From Clostridium oryzae (GTDB lineage: Bacteria; Bacillota; Clostridia; Clostridiales; Clostridiaceae), in NCBI RefSeq assembly GCF_002029235.1, contig NZ_MZGV01000008.1, positions 1 through 64,000 on the forward strand: 64,000 nucleotides of DNA, in the 5' to 3' direction. The position numbers and the translations under genes were made by a program. The notes under the pieces were generated by a model that was given only the letters and a program-made list of their open reading frames with translations, was not told where the DNA came from and searched no databases. Positions 36,127-46,300 of this stretch are shown here, piece after piece. Each line of letters begins with the position of its first letter. Within the stretch, counting starts at the first letter, position 1.

Positions 36127-37107
36127 ATGTATCCAATAAAGCTTAAGAGTATTTATTTTGAAAAAATATGGGGAGGGAGAGATCTAAATATTTTTAAAGA
36201 TGATGTTCCTGATGGAAACATAGGTGAAAGTTGGGAAGTATCTTGTCATCCTCATGGAACTAACATTATAATTAACGGAGAGTATCAAGGACTTAAATTG
36301 ACAGAACTTATTAATAGGGAAGGCAAAAATATTGTTGGAAGTAAAATGCCTACTGAGAAATTCCCGCTGCTGCTTAAATTCATTAATTCTGCAGATAAGT
36401 TATCCATTCAAGTTCATCCTGATGATGAATATGGAAAAAGAGTTGAAAATGAATTAGGTAAGACAGAAGCATGGTATGTAATGGATGCTAAGGAAGGCGC
36501 AGCTCTTATTCTGGGAGTAAAGGAGAACTGCTCAAAGGAACAATTTAAAAAAGCAATAGAAAATGGAACACTAGAAGATTATATGGAAAAGATTCCTGTG
36601 AAAAAAGGTGATGTATATTTCATAAAAAGCGGACTTATGCATGCTATTTGTGAGGGAGTTATAATAGCTGAGATCCAGCAGAATAGTGATACTACATATA
36701 GAGTTTATGACTATAACAGAGGAAGAGAACTTCATGTTCAAAAGGCTTTGGATGTAGTAAACTTAAGCCTTCATAGTAAAAATTCAACTGGAGTAAAAAT
36801 CCAGAGGGAAGGTTATTGCAAAACTTATCTTTGCGAGTCGAAGGAATTTGCTTTAGAAAAATATACAATAAATACGGAAGCAACCGAGATTAGTAATCCA
36901 GAAAGATTTTATATATTTACCTGCATAGAGGGACAAGGTCAGGTAGAATATAGTAATGGAAAAGAAACTATAAAGAAGGGTGAAAGTGTATTAATACCTG
37001 CAACTCTTGGTAAATACACTATTAGCGGAAACCTTGAATTGCTTAAAATGTATGTGCCAAATCTTGATAAGGTTAAAGAGGAAATACTTAGTGAAGTAAT
37101 TAAATAA
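36127..37107 (+). CDS. manA: Mannose-6-phosphate isomerase, class I
   Basis: 326 residues from ATG 36127, 9 nt after AAAGG inside the helD end; the frame includes three earlier codons. Cupin-type zinc enzyme: IYFEKIWGGRDL at the start, metal ligands in SIQVHPDDEYG and GKTEAWYV, and HAICEGVIIAEIQQNSDTTY containing the C-terminal ligands and active site. It interconverts mannose-6-phosphate and fructose-6-phosphate. It could connect mannose from the mannan locus about 20 kb upstream to glycolysis, though a mannose kinase is not in the window. Confidence 0.93.
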   Translation: MYPIKLKSIYFEKIWGGRDLNIFKDDVPDGNIGESWEVSCHPHGTNIIINGEYQGLKLTELINREGKNIVGSKMPTEKFPLLLKFINSADKLSIQVHPDDEYGKRVENELGKTEAWYVMDAKEGAALILGVKENCSKEQFKKAIENGTLEDYMEKIPVKKGDVYFIKSGLMHAICEGVIIAEIQQNSDTTYRVYDYNRGRELHVQKALDVVNLSLHSKNSTGVKIQREGYCKTYLCESKEFALEKYTINTEATEISNPERFYIFTCIEGQGQVEYSNGKETIKKGESVLIPATLGKYTISGNLELLKMYVPNLDKVKEEILSEVIK

Positions 37108-37115
37108 TTTACAAA

Positions 37116-37165
37116 AATAAAACGCTGAAGATCAATTTGTTTGAAATTTAGTGTTTTATTTTATA
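37116..37165. terminator. Terminator after manA, between convergent genes
   Basis: AATAAAACGCTGAA (37116-37129) pairs with TTTAGTGTTTTATT (37147-37160) with G-T pairs, then TTATAT. The A-rich 5' flank gives a T run for the leftward gene too. Confidence 0.65.
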
Positions 37166-37194
37166 TATGGCAAATTTTTTCATAATCAGTGTTT

Positions 37195-38379
37195 TTATAT
37201 AGAGGTATAGTTTCTATCCACAGTTATTATACAATTATATTCAGGAAAACGCTTTTTGACCTTTTCTTGTATTTTTTCTTTTAATATAACTGTATCATTG
37301 TGTTTGATTTTTAGAGAAGGATTTATTACAATATCAAATATTAGATTCTTGCATATTCCCTTCCCCACAATTCTAAAATCGTGGATTGATTCTACCATTT
37401 TAAATTCTTCTAAAATTTGTAGAAGATGCTCCTTGGTTTCTAGAATTTCATTGTCGTCTACGTTTATTGGATCCATATGAATCACAAGAATTATATTAAG
37501 TTTCTCTGAAACTTCTCTTTCAGCTGTATCTATCACCGTATGAATATCGGTAATATCCATATTAGCTGGGACTTCAGCATGAATAGATGCCATACATCTG
37601 CCAGGACCATAATTATGGATGATCAAATCATGAACTCCGCTAATAATAGAATAGGATAAAATATTATTTTTTATAGAATCAACAAGTTCTTCGTCTGGAG
37701 CTTCTCCTAACAATGGATTTATAGTTTCTTTAACCAGTTTAAAACCGGAGTAAACTATTAGAGCTGCTACAATCATTCCTATGTACCCGTCCACTGGTAT
37801 AGAGGTGAATTTAGAAAGCAGCAGTGAAAGAGCAACTACGCTAGAAGTAATGACATCACTGAGTGCATCCAATGAAGAAGCTTTAAGTGCTGATGAATTA
37901 ATTTTGTTCCCAATAAAGGAATTAAATTTTGACATCCAAATTTTAACGAAAATAGATAATATCATGAGAATAAAAGGTACTATTTCAAAGATTACCTTTG
38001 AAGGATTAAATATCCTATTGAAAGAAGTCTTAACAAATTGTATTCCAACAAACATAACCATAAATGATACAGCAAGTGCTGATAAATATTCAATTCTTCC
38101 GTGTCCAAACGGATGTTCATCATCAGCGGGCATACTGGAAAGTTTAAATCCAATGATTGTAATAAGGGAGGAAGCAGTGTCACTAAAATTATTGAAGGCA
38201 TCTGCAGTTATCGCTATACTGTTTGTAAAAATTCCTACAGAAAGTTTTACAGCAAACAATATAACATTAACAATAATCCCTACGATTCCAGCAAGAAGGC
38301 CATAGGTATTTCTCACATTTGAACTTTTAGCATTTAAACTATCTTTAATGAACTTTTTAACCAACCAGTTTGAAAACAA
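37195..38379 (-). CDS. Cation diffusion facilitator (CDF) family transporter
   Basis: 394 residues from TTG 38379, chosen because GGGGTGA lies just upstream and because clostridial relatives begin FSN(x)LVKKFIKD; the ATG at 38397 has no ribosome site. About six helices include the metal-site segments AITADAFNNFSDTASSLITI (NxxxD-type) and KASSLDALSDVITSSVVALS (the second D/H-D site). The pair HPFGHGRIEYLSAL is typical of the family. A cytoplasmic ferredoxin-like domain with an extra C-terminal extension follows. It exports divalent metals such as Zn, Fe, Mn or Co by proton antiport; the metal cannot be told from sequence. Confidence 0.9.
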   Translation of the reverse strand: MFSNWLVKKFIKDSLNAKSSNVRNTYGLLAGIVGIIVNVILFAVKLSVGIFTNSIAITADAFNNFSDTASSLITIIGFKLSSMPADDEHPFGHGRIEYLSALAVSFMVMFVGIQFVKTSFNRIFNPSKVIFEIVPFILMILSIFVKIWMSKFNSFIGNKINSSALKASSLDALSDVITSSVVALSLLLSKFTSIPVDGYIGMIVAALIVYSGFKLVKETINPLLGEAPDEELVDSIKNNILSYSIISGVHDLIIHNYGPGRCMASIHAEVPANMDITDIHTVIDTAEREVSEKLNIILVIHMDPINVDDNEILETKEHLLQILEEFKMVESIHDFRIVGKGICKNLIFDIVINPSLKIKHNDTVILKEKIQEKVKKRFPEYNCIITVDRNYTSI

Positions 38380-38510
38380 AAAATCACCCCAAATCATAAA
38401 AATGTATATAGGATTGTTACTTTAAGTATATATTGTGTTAATATTATAAATATATTACGAACCAAGAAAGTGAATTAAATGAAGATAATGTTTAGCAATT
38501 AATGTATGCT

Positions 38511-38739
38511 TTAAATAGGTAAGAGAAAAGAGAGAAAAGTGAAGGAAGAAATTCCGCTATGCGGAATTTCTGAGAATTAAAATCTGATTATCCGCTACGA
38601 CTTTTTAAAAACTAAGACTATACCTAGTATTACAAAAGGATTATCAAAATAATAAGGATTATCTGTACAATCAAAATTCAGCATAGCTGAATTTTAACCT
38701 TCATTTTTCTCTTTACTCTTAACTCTCATACCTATTTAA
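38511..38739. repeat. MITE-like element with about 35-40 bp imperfect terminal inverted repeats
   Basis: The ends TTAAATAGGT (38511-38520) and ACCTATTTAA (38730-38739) are perfect inverses. The inversion continues inward through the A/G-rich stretches to GTGAAGG (about 38544) and CCTTCAT (38698). Inside are two perfect hairpins, 38547-38571 (11-bp stem, TAT loop) and 38673-38695 (10-bp stem, ATA loop). It encodes no protein. It fills most of the gap 38380-38855, in which nothing else is recognised. Confidence 0.6.
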
Positions 38740-38855
38740 TGCACTTTCCCTCTGCTTTGCCGCCCTGAGCATTTGGTTAGTAATATATTTATATTGTATC
38801 ATAAAAGATAGTATCAAACTTAATTACATTTAGAATGGAGTGGTTAACAACGAGT

Positions 38856-40151
38856 ATGGAACAAGAAATAAATTATGCAGAAGAGTTGTTGGATTTTATT
38901 TATAAAAGTCCTTCAGCTTTTCAGGTGGTAGACAATGTTAAAAAAATATTGAATCATAATGGATTTGTTCAGCTTAACGAAGATCAGAAGTGGCATTTAA
39001 GTAAGCAAGGTAAATATTATTTAACAAAAAATGATTCTGCTATATTAGCCTTTATTGTTGGAACTGGAGAAATTGAAGAGGATGGGTTCAAGATAATAGG
39101 TGCTCATACAGATTCTCCAACGTTTAAGATAAAACCTAATCCTGAGATAGTAACAGATGGATACATAAAGTTGAATACGGAAGTTTATGGAAGTGCAATA
39201 TTAGGTACATGGTTTGACAGACCCCTATCGCTGGCAGGAAGAGTTACTGTAAAATCTGACAACATATTTCCAGAAACGAAGCTTATAAATATATGCAGAC
39301 CAATATTGACAATACCAAGTCTTGCTATACATCTTAATTCTGAAGTAAACAAAGGAATTAACTTAAATAGACAGAAAGACATATTACCTGTTTTAGGTCT
39401 TATTGATGAGAGATTAGAAAAAGATAATATACTATTAAAATTAATAGCTGGAGAACTAGGTATTAATATGGCAGAAATATTGGATTTTGAGTTATATCTT
39501 TATCCATTTGATAAGGGACGTATAATAGGTTTAAATAATGAGTTGATATCATCGCCTAGGTTAGATGATCTTGCAATGGTACATAGTGGACTAAATGCAC
39601 TTATTCAAAGTAAGCCAAGCAAAGGTATTAATATATTGCTTTGTACTGATAATGAAGAAGTAGGAAGTTCAACTAAGCAGGGAGCGGCATCAAGTTTTTT
39701 AAGGGATACATTGGAGAGAATAGCTTTTGTTTTTGGTAAGGACAAAGAAGATACACTCAGATCCTTTGCAAAATCATTTATTATTTCAGCTGATCTAGCA
39801 CAGGCAGTACATCCGAATTACGGAGAAAAATATGATCCTACAAATAGAATTAATATTAATGAGGGACCAGCAATAAAGCTTAGTGCAGCTCAAGCCTATA
39901 CCTCTGACGCTATATCATCTGCAGTATATGAAAATATATGCCAAAAGGCAAAGATACCAGTACAAAAATTTGTAAATAGATCAGATGAAAGAGGGGGAAC
40001 GACTATTGGACCCATTTCATCAATCAAATTGCCAATTAATGGTATTGATGTAGGAACACCATTACTTGCAATGCATTCAGCATGTGAATTAGGAGGAGTC
40101 AAAGATCACAGCTATATAACGAAATCATTTATTGAATTTTATAATATCTAA
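38856..40151 (+). CDS. apeB: M18-family aminopeptidase
   Basis: 431 residues from ATG 38856, which gives the usual family start (INYAEELLDFIYKSPSAFQVV); ATG 38835 in frame has no ribosome site. Metal and catalytic motifs: GAHTDSPTFKIKP (His and Asp), SPRLDDLAMVHSGL, CTDNEEVGSSTKQGA (catalytic Glu pair), ISADLAQAVHPNY and the late MHSACELGG. It is a cytoplasmic zinc aminopeptidase, typically acting on N-terminal acidic or neutral residues of peptides. It is a single gene ahead of the glucan synthase-like gene and flanked by inverted-repeat elements. Confidence 0.93.
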   Translation: MEQEINYAEELLDFIYKSPSAFQVVDNVKKILNHNGFVQLNEDQKWHLSKQGKYYLTKNDSAILAFIVGTGEIEEDGFKIIGAHTDSPTFKIKPNPEIVTDGYIKLNTEVYGSAILGTWFDRPLSLAGRVTVKSDNIFPETKLINICRPILTIPSLAIHLNSEVNKGINLNRQKDILPVLGLIDERLEKDNILLKLIAGELGINMAEILDFELYLYPFDKGRIIGLNNELISSPRLDDLAMVHSGLNALIQSKPSKGINILLCTDNEEVGSSTKQGAASSFLRDTLERIAFVFGKDKEDTLRSFAKSFIISADLAQAVHPNYGEKYDPTNRININEGPAIKLSAAQAYTSDAISSAVYENICQKAKIPVQKFVNRSDERGGTTIGPISSIKLPINGIDVGTPLLAMHSACELGGVKDHSYITKSFIEFYNI

Positions 40152-40158
40152 GTATAAT

Positions 40159-40282
40159 AAATTGTGAAATAAGTGGAATAATAATTTAAGCAAACTAAAA
40201 TCATTATGTGAATAGACTGTGAAGTAAATGAGTGATTTAAATGGAAACAATGTTATAAAATACTCATTTAATTCGCAATTTA
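40159..40282. repeat. Small inverted-repeat element before the giant glucan synthase gene
   Basis: AAATTGTGAAATAAGTG (about 40159) is an imperfect inverse of 40262-40281. Inside, AAATGAGT (40226-40233) pairs with ACTCATTT (40262-40269). The end sequence AATTGYGAAYTAA is shared with the 28.6-kb element. Confidence 0.45.
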
Positions 40283-40322
40283 TTTATGGTATGCAGCTAT
40301 GATGCGTGAGGAGTTGATTAAA

Positions 40323-43300
40323 TTGTTATACATATATTTCACAATTTTGATTTTAACGTCAGTGGTGGTTATATATATACTTAATGAAGATAAAATTGTA
40401 TCGGAAGATAACATAATGGAGGATGTACCTAATATTTATGTGAATAGTGAAGAACTTGCTAAACATGCAATTAAACTGTCTGCATTTTATTCTGAGACAA
40501 AGAACATCAAATTTAATCGTAAACTTATTAAGAGTCTTCAAGTAAGCTATAAAAACATACTTAAAGGTTATGACTTTATCGAAAAAGATATGGATGAGAA
40601 AACTGAATTAATGCCGGCAGCAGAATGGCTTTTAGATAATATATATCTGGTACAGAAAGAATTTAAAGATATAAAACATAATATGCCTGAGAATTATTAT
40701 AAAAAGCTTCCTGTGGTAAGCAAAGGCATAATGAAAGGCTATCCTAGAGTATATCAAATTGCTGTAGAAATAGTTTCACATACTGATGGTATTGTAGATG
40801 AAAACATAATAAAGAATTTTATTGAGAATTATCAGAAAAATACTGTGCTAACTACTGGTGAATTGTGGGCTTTACCTATAATGCTGAGAGTGGCGTTAAT
40901 TCAGAATATTAGTGCAATAACGGATAAAATTGTTTTCGGACTTAAAGAAAAGAAAAGAGGAGATGCTCTTTCATCTAAAGTTATAAATGCTTATGGGGAT
41001 AAGAAGTTAGATGAATTTATAACTGTTTTACAGGAATCAAAGATAGCTATTTCTTCCCATTTTGTTGAAAGATTTATTAAAGTTTTGAGGGATAATGCTG
41101 TAGATAGCGATGGAATTTATAAATGGATCAAAGATAGGCTAGATGAGAAGCAGTGGGATATGGATAGTATAATCAGTGTAGAGCATCATAAAGAAGCGAG
41201 CTACCAATTCTCACTTGGAAATAGTATAACTTCAATACGAAATATAACAGCACTAAATTGGAAGGATGTATTTGAAAAGCTAAGTTATGTAGAACAAATA
41301 TTAAGAGAAGACCCAGCAGAAGTTTATAGTAATATGGATTTTGAATCTAGAGATTTTTATAGACATAAATTAGAGAAGATAGCTAAAAAGATAGATACGG
41401 GAGAATCTTTCGTTGCAAAGAAAGCACTAGAGTGTGCTCGCCAGGCTGTAAAGGACGGAAAACAGGATTATGAAACGCATATTGGATATTATATTATAGA
41501 TGACGGGGAAAGATGTCTTAAAGAAAAATTGCCATATAAACATTCTTTTATAGAAAAGATGTCAGCTAATAATAGCAGCAGTAAAATGAAAATTTATATG
41601 ACTGCCATAATACTTAGCTGTGTGTTACTAGAATCAGCAGTTCTTTTGGATGGATATAGAAGCGGTCAGAATATTACCATATGGCAGTATATTATTTGGG
41701 CTATTGCGATACTAGTACCGATAAGTGAGATAGTTATCTCTATATTAAATTTAATTATAAATACGGTATCAACGCCACGGTTTATTCCTAAAATTGAGTT
41801 TAAAAAAGAAATTCCAGAATCAAGCAGAACAGTAGTAGCTATACCAATGCTTATTAGCAATGAAAACAGAGTTAAAGAGATTATTGGTAAATTAGAAGTG
41901 TACTATCTTGCCAACATGGATAAGAATATATATTTTGCACTGCTAGGTGATTTTAAAGATAGCGACAAAGAGTATGAAGCATCAGATACAGTAATAACTC
42001 AATGTGTATTAAAAGAAATTGAAAAGCTTAATAAAAAATATAGTGTAGATAGTGATATTTTTTACTTTCTCAGCAGAAAAAGGTGCTATAACCAAAAAGA
42101 AAAATTATGGATGGGCTGGGAAAGAAAGCGCGGAAAACTTATGGAATTTAATTCGCTGCTAAGAGGTAAGGAGGATACGAGTTATTCTATAATTAGTGGT
42201 GATATAAGTGAGCTGAAAAAATCGGTTTATGTTATTACACTTGATGCTGATACAATGCTTCCAAGAGATTGTGCTAAAAAGTTGATTGGTGCTATGTCCC
42301 ATATATTAAATATTCCGCATATTGATTCACAAAATAGAGTGGTTTCAAGGGGATATGGAATAATGCAGCCAAGAATTACTGTTGGCTGTTCCAGCGCTAA
42401 TAAAACTACTTTTTCAAAAATTTTTTCAGGAGAAACCGGAATTGATATTTATACAACAGCAGTATCGGATATATACCAGGATATATTTGGAGAAGGCATT
42501 TTTACCGGCAAAGGAATCTACGATATAGATACTTTTACTGCTATGTTGGAGAATAAAATACCAGAAAATGCAGTGTTAAGCCATGATTTATTAGAAGGCA
42601 GCTATGTGAGAACAGGTCTGGTAACTGATGTAGAACTTGTCGATGGATATCCGGCTTATTATAGTTCGAGTTGTAAAAGACTTCATAGATGGGTAAGAGG
42701 AGATTGGCAGCTGCTTCCATGGATTCCCGAAAAACGCGGTTTGAATACGTTGTCAAGATGGAAAATTATTGATAATTTAAGAAGAAGTCTGCTCGCACCG
42801 TCGATAGTTATATTGCTACTTCTTTCGTTAACTATATTACCACTTAGAAGTTTGTGTATTTTTATCGCTTTTATTTCTGCAGTATGCCAAATCGTATTTC
42901 ATGTATCAGAAGTTGTTATAACTCCTGCTAAGGCTATGAATATGGGCGGCAAACTAACAAATGTTAAAATTGGAGGAAAGCAGATTTTACTATTATTTTC
43001 GTTTATCCCATATCAGGCATTTCTTATGCTGGATGCAATAGGGAGAACATTATATAGAATAATGATTAGTAAACGTAAAATGCTTCAGTGGCAGACAGCG
43101 GAAGATGTAGAAGTAAATGCTGGAAAAAGCTTTGAATATTATATAAGGATGATGTGGCCGGGCAGCATACTAGCGCTTATTATTGAGATTCTGGCTTTTT
43201 ATGAATCTATAAATATGGGTATATTTATGCTGCCAATAACTTTGTTATGGTTTGTAAGCCCTTATAGTGCGTTTAATGTAAGTAAAGATATAACAAGTAA

Positions 43301-46300
43301 AATGTACAGCATTAATAAAGAAGATAAAAATATTTTAAAAAGGCTGGCAAGGGAGAACTGGGCATACTTTGAAGATTTCGTAAATACAGAAAATAACTAT
43401 TTAGGCCCTGATAACTATCAGGAGGATCCGCCTAACGGAGTAGCTCATAGAACTTCACCGACTAATATAGGTATGGCGATGTCTTCGAATATATGTGCTT
43501 ATGACATGGGGTATATCGGACTTTATGAAGCCGTAGATAGAATAGATAAAACGCTCACGACAATTGAAAAATTAGTTAAGTATAGAGGACATTTATATAA
43601 TTGGTACGATACCCTTACCAAGGAACCTTTGCATCCAAGGTATATATCAACAGTAGATAGTGGAAACTTAGTTGCCTATATGTGGCTTGCAGCATCTTGC
43701 CTGAAAAATTATATGGAGAGACCTGCTATTGATGTGAATAGGTTCCATGGTATAGAGACAACTATGCAATTAGCGCAAAGGGAAATTGAGCAGAAATGTT
43801 CGGTAAAAGATGAATATAAGATTTATATTGAAGAAATATCAAATATAAAAATAGATTTTATTGAGATGAAAGACTTTGTAAGGAAGTTATGGGGAAAAGT
43901 AGCTGAGGTAGAAAAGCAATATAGTAATATAAGTATATATTGGAATTCAAAATTGAAAAGTGATTGTAGCAAGCTCATCAGCGATATCCAAAGGTTTGCA
44001 CCTTGGAGTGAGATCTTGAAAAATTTAGGTATTAACGAAAGGGATAAAGAAGAGTTATCTCTAGTGATGACATCTTGTTCTATAAATTCAGCTGTTAATG
44101 AACTTGAGGTAAGAGTTAATGAATTTGTGCCGGAGAACAACGATGAAATTGAACTTGCTAAGCTAATGACATTGTCTTTAGAAAATTTGAAGGAACATAA
44201 AAGTAAAACTGAGAATGTTATAGAAAGATTAAAGCAGTTTGTTCAGAATACTGATTTTACAGTCTTATTTGATAATAGTAGGGAATTATTCTCTATTGGT
44301 TATGATATTGAAAAAGACATGATAAACAATTGTTACTATGATATGATGGCATCTGAAGCAAGACTTGCAAGTTTTATAGCTATAGCTAAGGGTGACATAG
44401 CGCAAAGTCACTGGTTTAAACTTAGCAGAGCGATGACTGTTATTGGCAAGAATAAGGGGCTAGTATCATGGAGCGGTACAATGTTCGAATATTTTATGCC
44501 AATATTAGTTATGAAAAATTATGAGGATAGTTTATTAAATGAGACTTACAAATCTGTAGTTGAAGGTCAGAAAAGGTATTGTGGAGCAAGAGGAGTACCT
44601 TGGGGAGTATCAGAAGCTGCATTTTATACTTTTGATGCAAGTAGAAATTATCAATACAAAGCTTTCGGTATTCCTGGAATAGGATTAAAGCGAGGCTTAT
44701 CATCTGAATTGGTTATATCTCCTTATTCTACAGTAATTACATTACAGGTAGCTTTAGAAGATGCAATTAAAAATATAAAACGGCTGTTAGTGGAAGGTAT
44801 GGAAGGAAAGTATGGATTTTATGAGTCAATAGATTTTACTAAAGATAGGCTTCCTAAAAGAAGTAGTAAAGTGATAGTGAAATGCTATATGATTCATCAT
44901 CAAGGAATGAGCTTAATGGCGTTAGACAACGCTATAAATAAAAATTCATTAGTCAATAATTTTCATGAAATACCTGAGGTGAAAGCTACAGAATTACTGC
45001 TTCAGGAGAAAGTACCCCAAAATATTACTTATGATAGAGAAATAGAATTTAATGTACATGATACTAATGAAGAAAAGAATACTGTAATTGTGAGAAGTTA
45101 TAAAGGAGCCATGACTGAAATACCCGAAACTCAGCTTATGTCCAATGGATCATATAGTATGATGATTTCAAATAGAGGAAGCGGATATGCTAAAATAGGT
45201 AAAACTATGCTGTACCGTTGGAGAGAGGATGCTACCAGTGATATTGGTGGTATATATATTTTTATAAAAGATATAGCTGCCGGCAGACTGTGGAGTACTT
45301 CATACGAACCTCTAAAAAATCAAGGCGATGAATATGAAACAATATTCTCAGTGGATAAAGTTGAGTATAAAAGGAAAGATGGGGATTTTATTACTTATAC
45401 GGAGATAGCTTTGTCCAGTGAGGAAGATGCAGAAATAAGAAGAGTTTCAATTACTAATCACGGAAATGAAGAAAAAGTATTAGAGATAACTACCTATGCT
45501 GAGGTTGTACTTACAGAGTATACTGCAGATTTAGTGCATCCAGCTTTCAGTAATCTATTTATAAATACAGAGTACGAGGATAATACTGGTGCAGTGTTAG
45601 CTAATAGAAGACCTAGAGATAAAAAGCAAAAGAGTAAGTGGCTCATGCAGGTAATAAGCTTATCAGGAGAGACGGTAGGAAATATTCAATATGAGACGAA
45701 CAGAAGTAATTTTATAGGAAGAGGAAGAAGCATATATAATGCAGCTGTATTGGATAGCAATGCACCACTTCAAAATAATGTAGGTGCAGTAATTGATCCT
45801 ATTATAAGTATGCGAAGAAGGATTAAGATACTTCCTGGCGAAACTTTTAAATTTGTTCTCACTACTGCTGCAGGCGAATCAAAAGAGGCTGTAATTGAAT
45901 TAGCTAAAAAGTATAAGGAATACTACAACTCTAGTAGAGTATTTGATATGGCATGGAATCAGGGAATGGTTGAAATGAAATATATGAATATAAAATCTAC
46001 TCAGATAAATCTATATCAAATTATGGCTTCTAGAATTATATTTATAAGTGATCAGATGAGACTCAGAGAGAAGATGATAAAAAGCATTAAAAATCATCAA
46101 TCTGATTTATGGGGCTATGGCATATCAGGAGATATACCAATAGTAACGCTTATAATACGTAATGAAAATGATGTAGACATAGTGAAACAGCTCGTAACAG
46201 CTCATGAATATTGGAATAGAAAAGGATTAAGTGTGGATTTAGTTATAATAAATCTTGAAGAAACTTCATATTCGCAGCCGCTGCAGAATAGAGTTATGGA

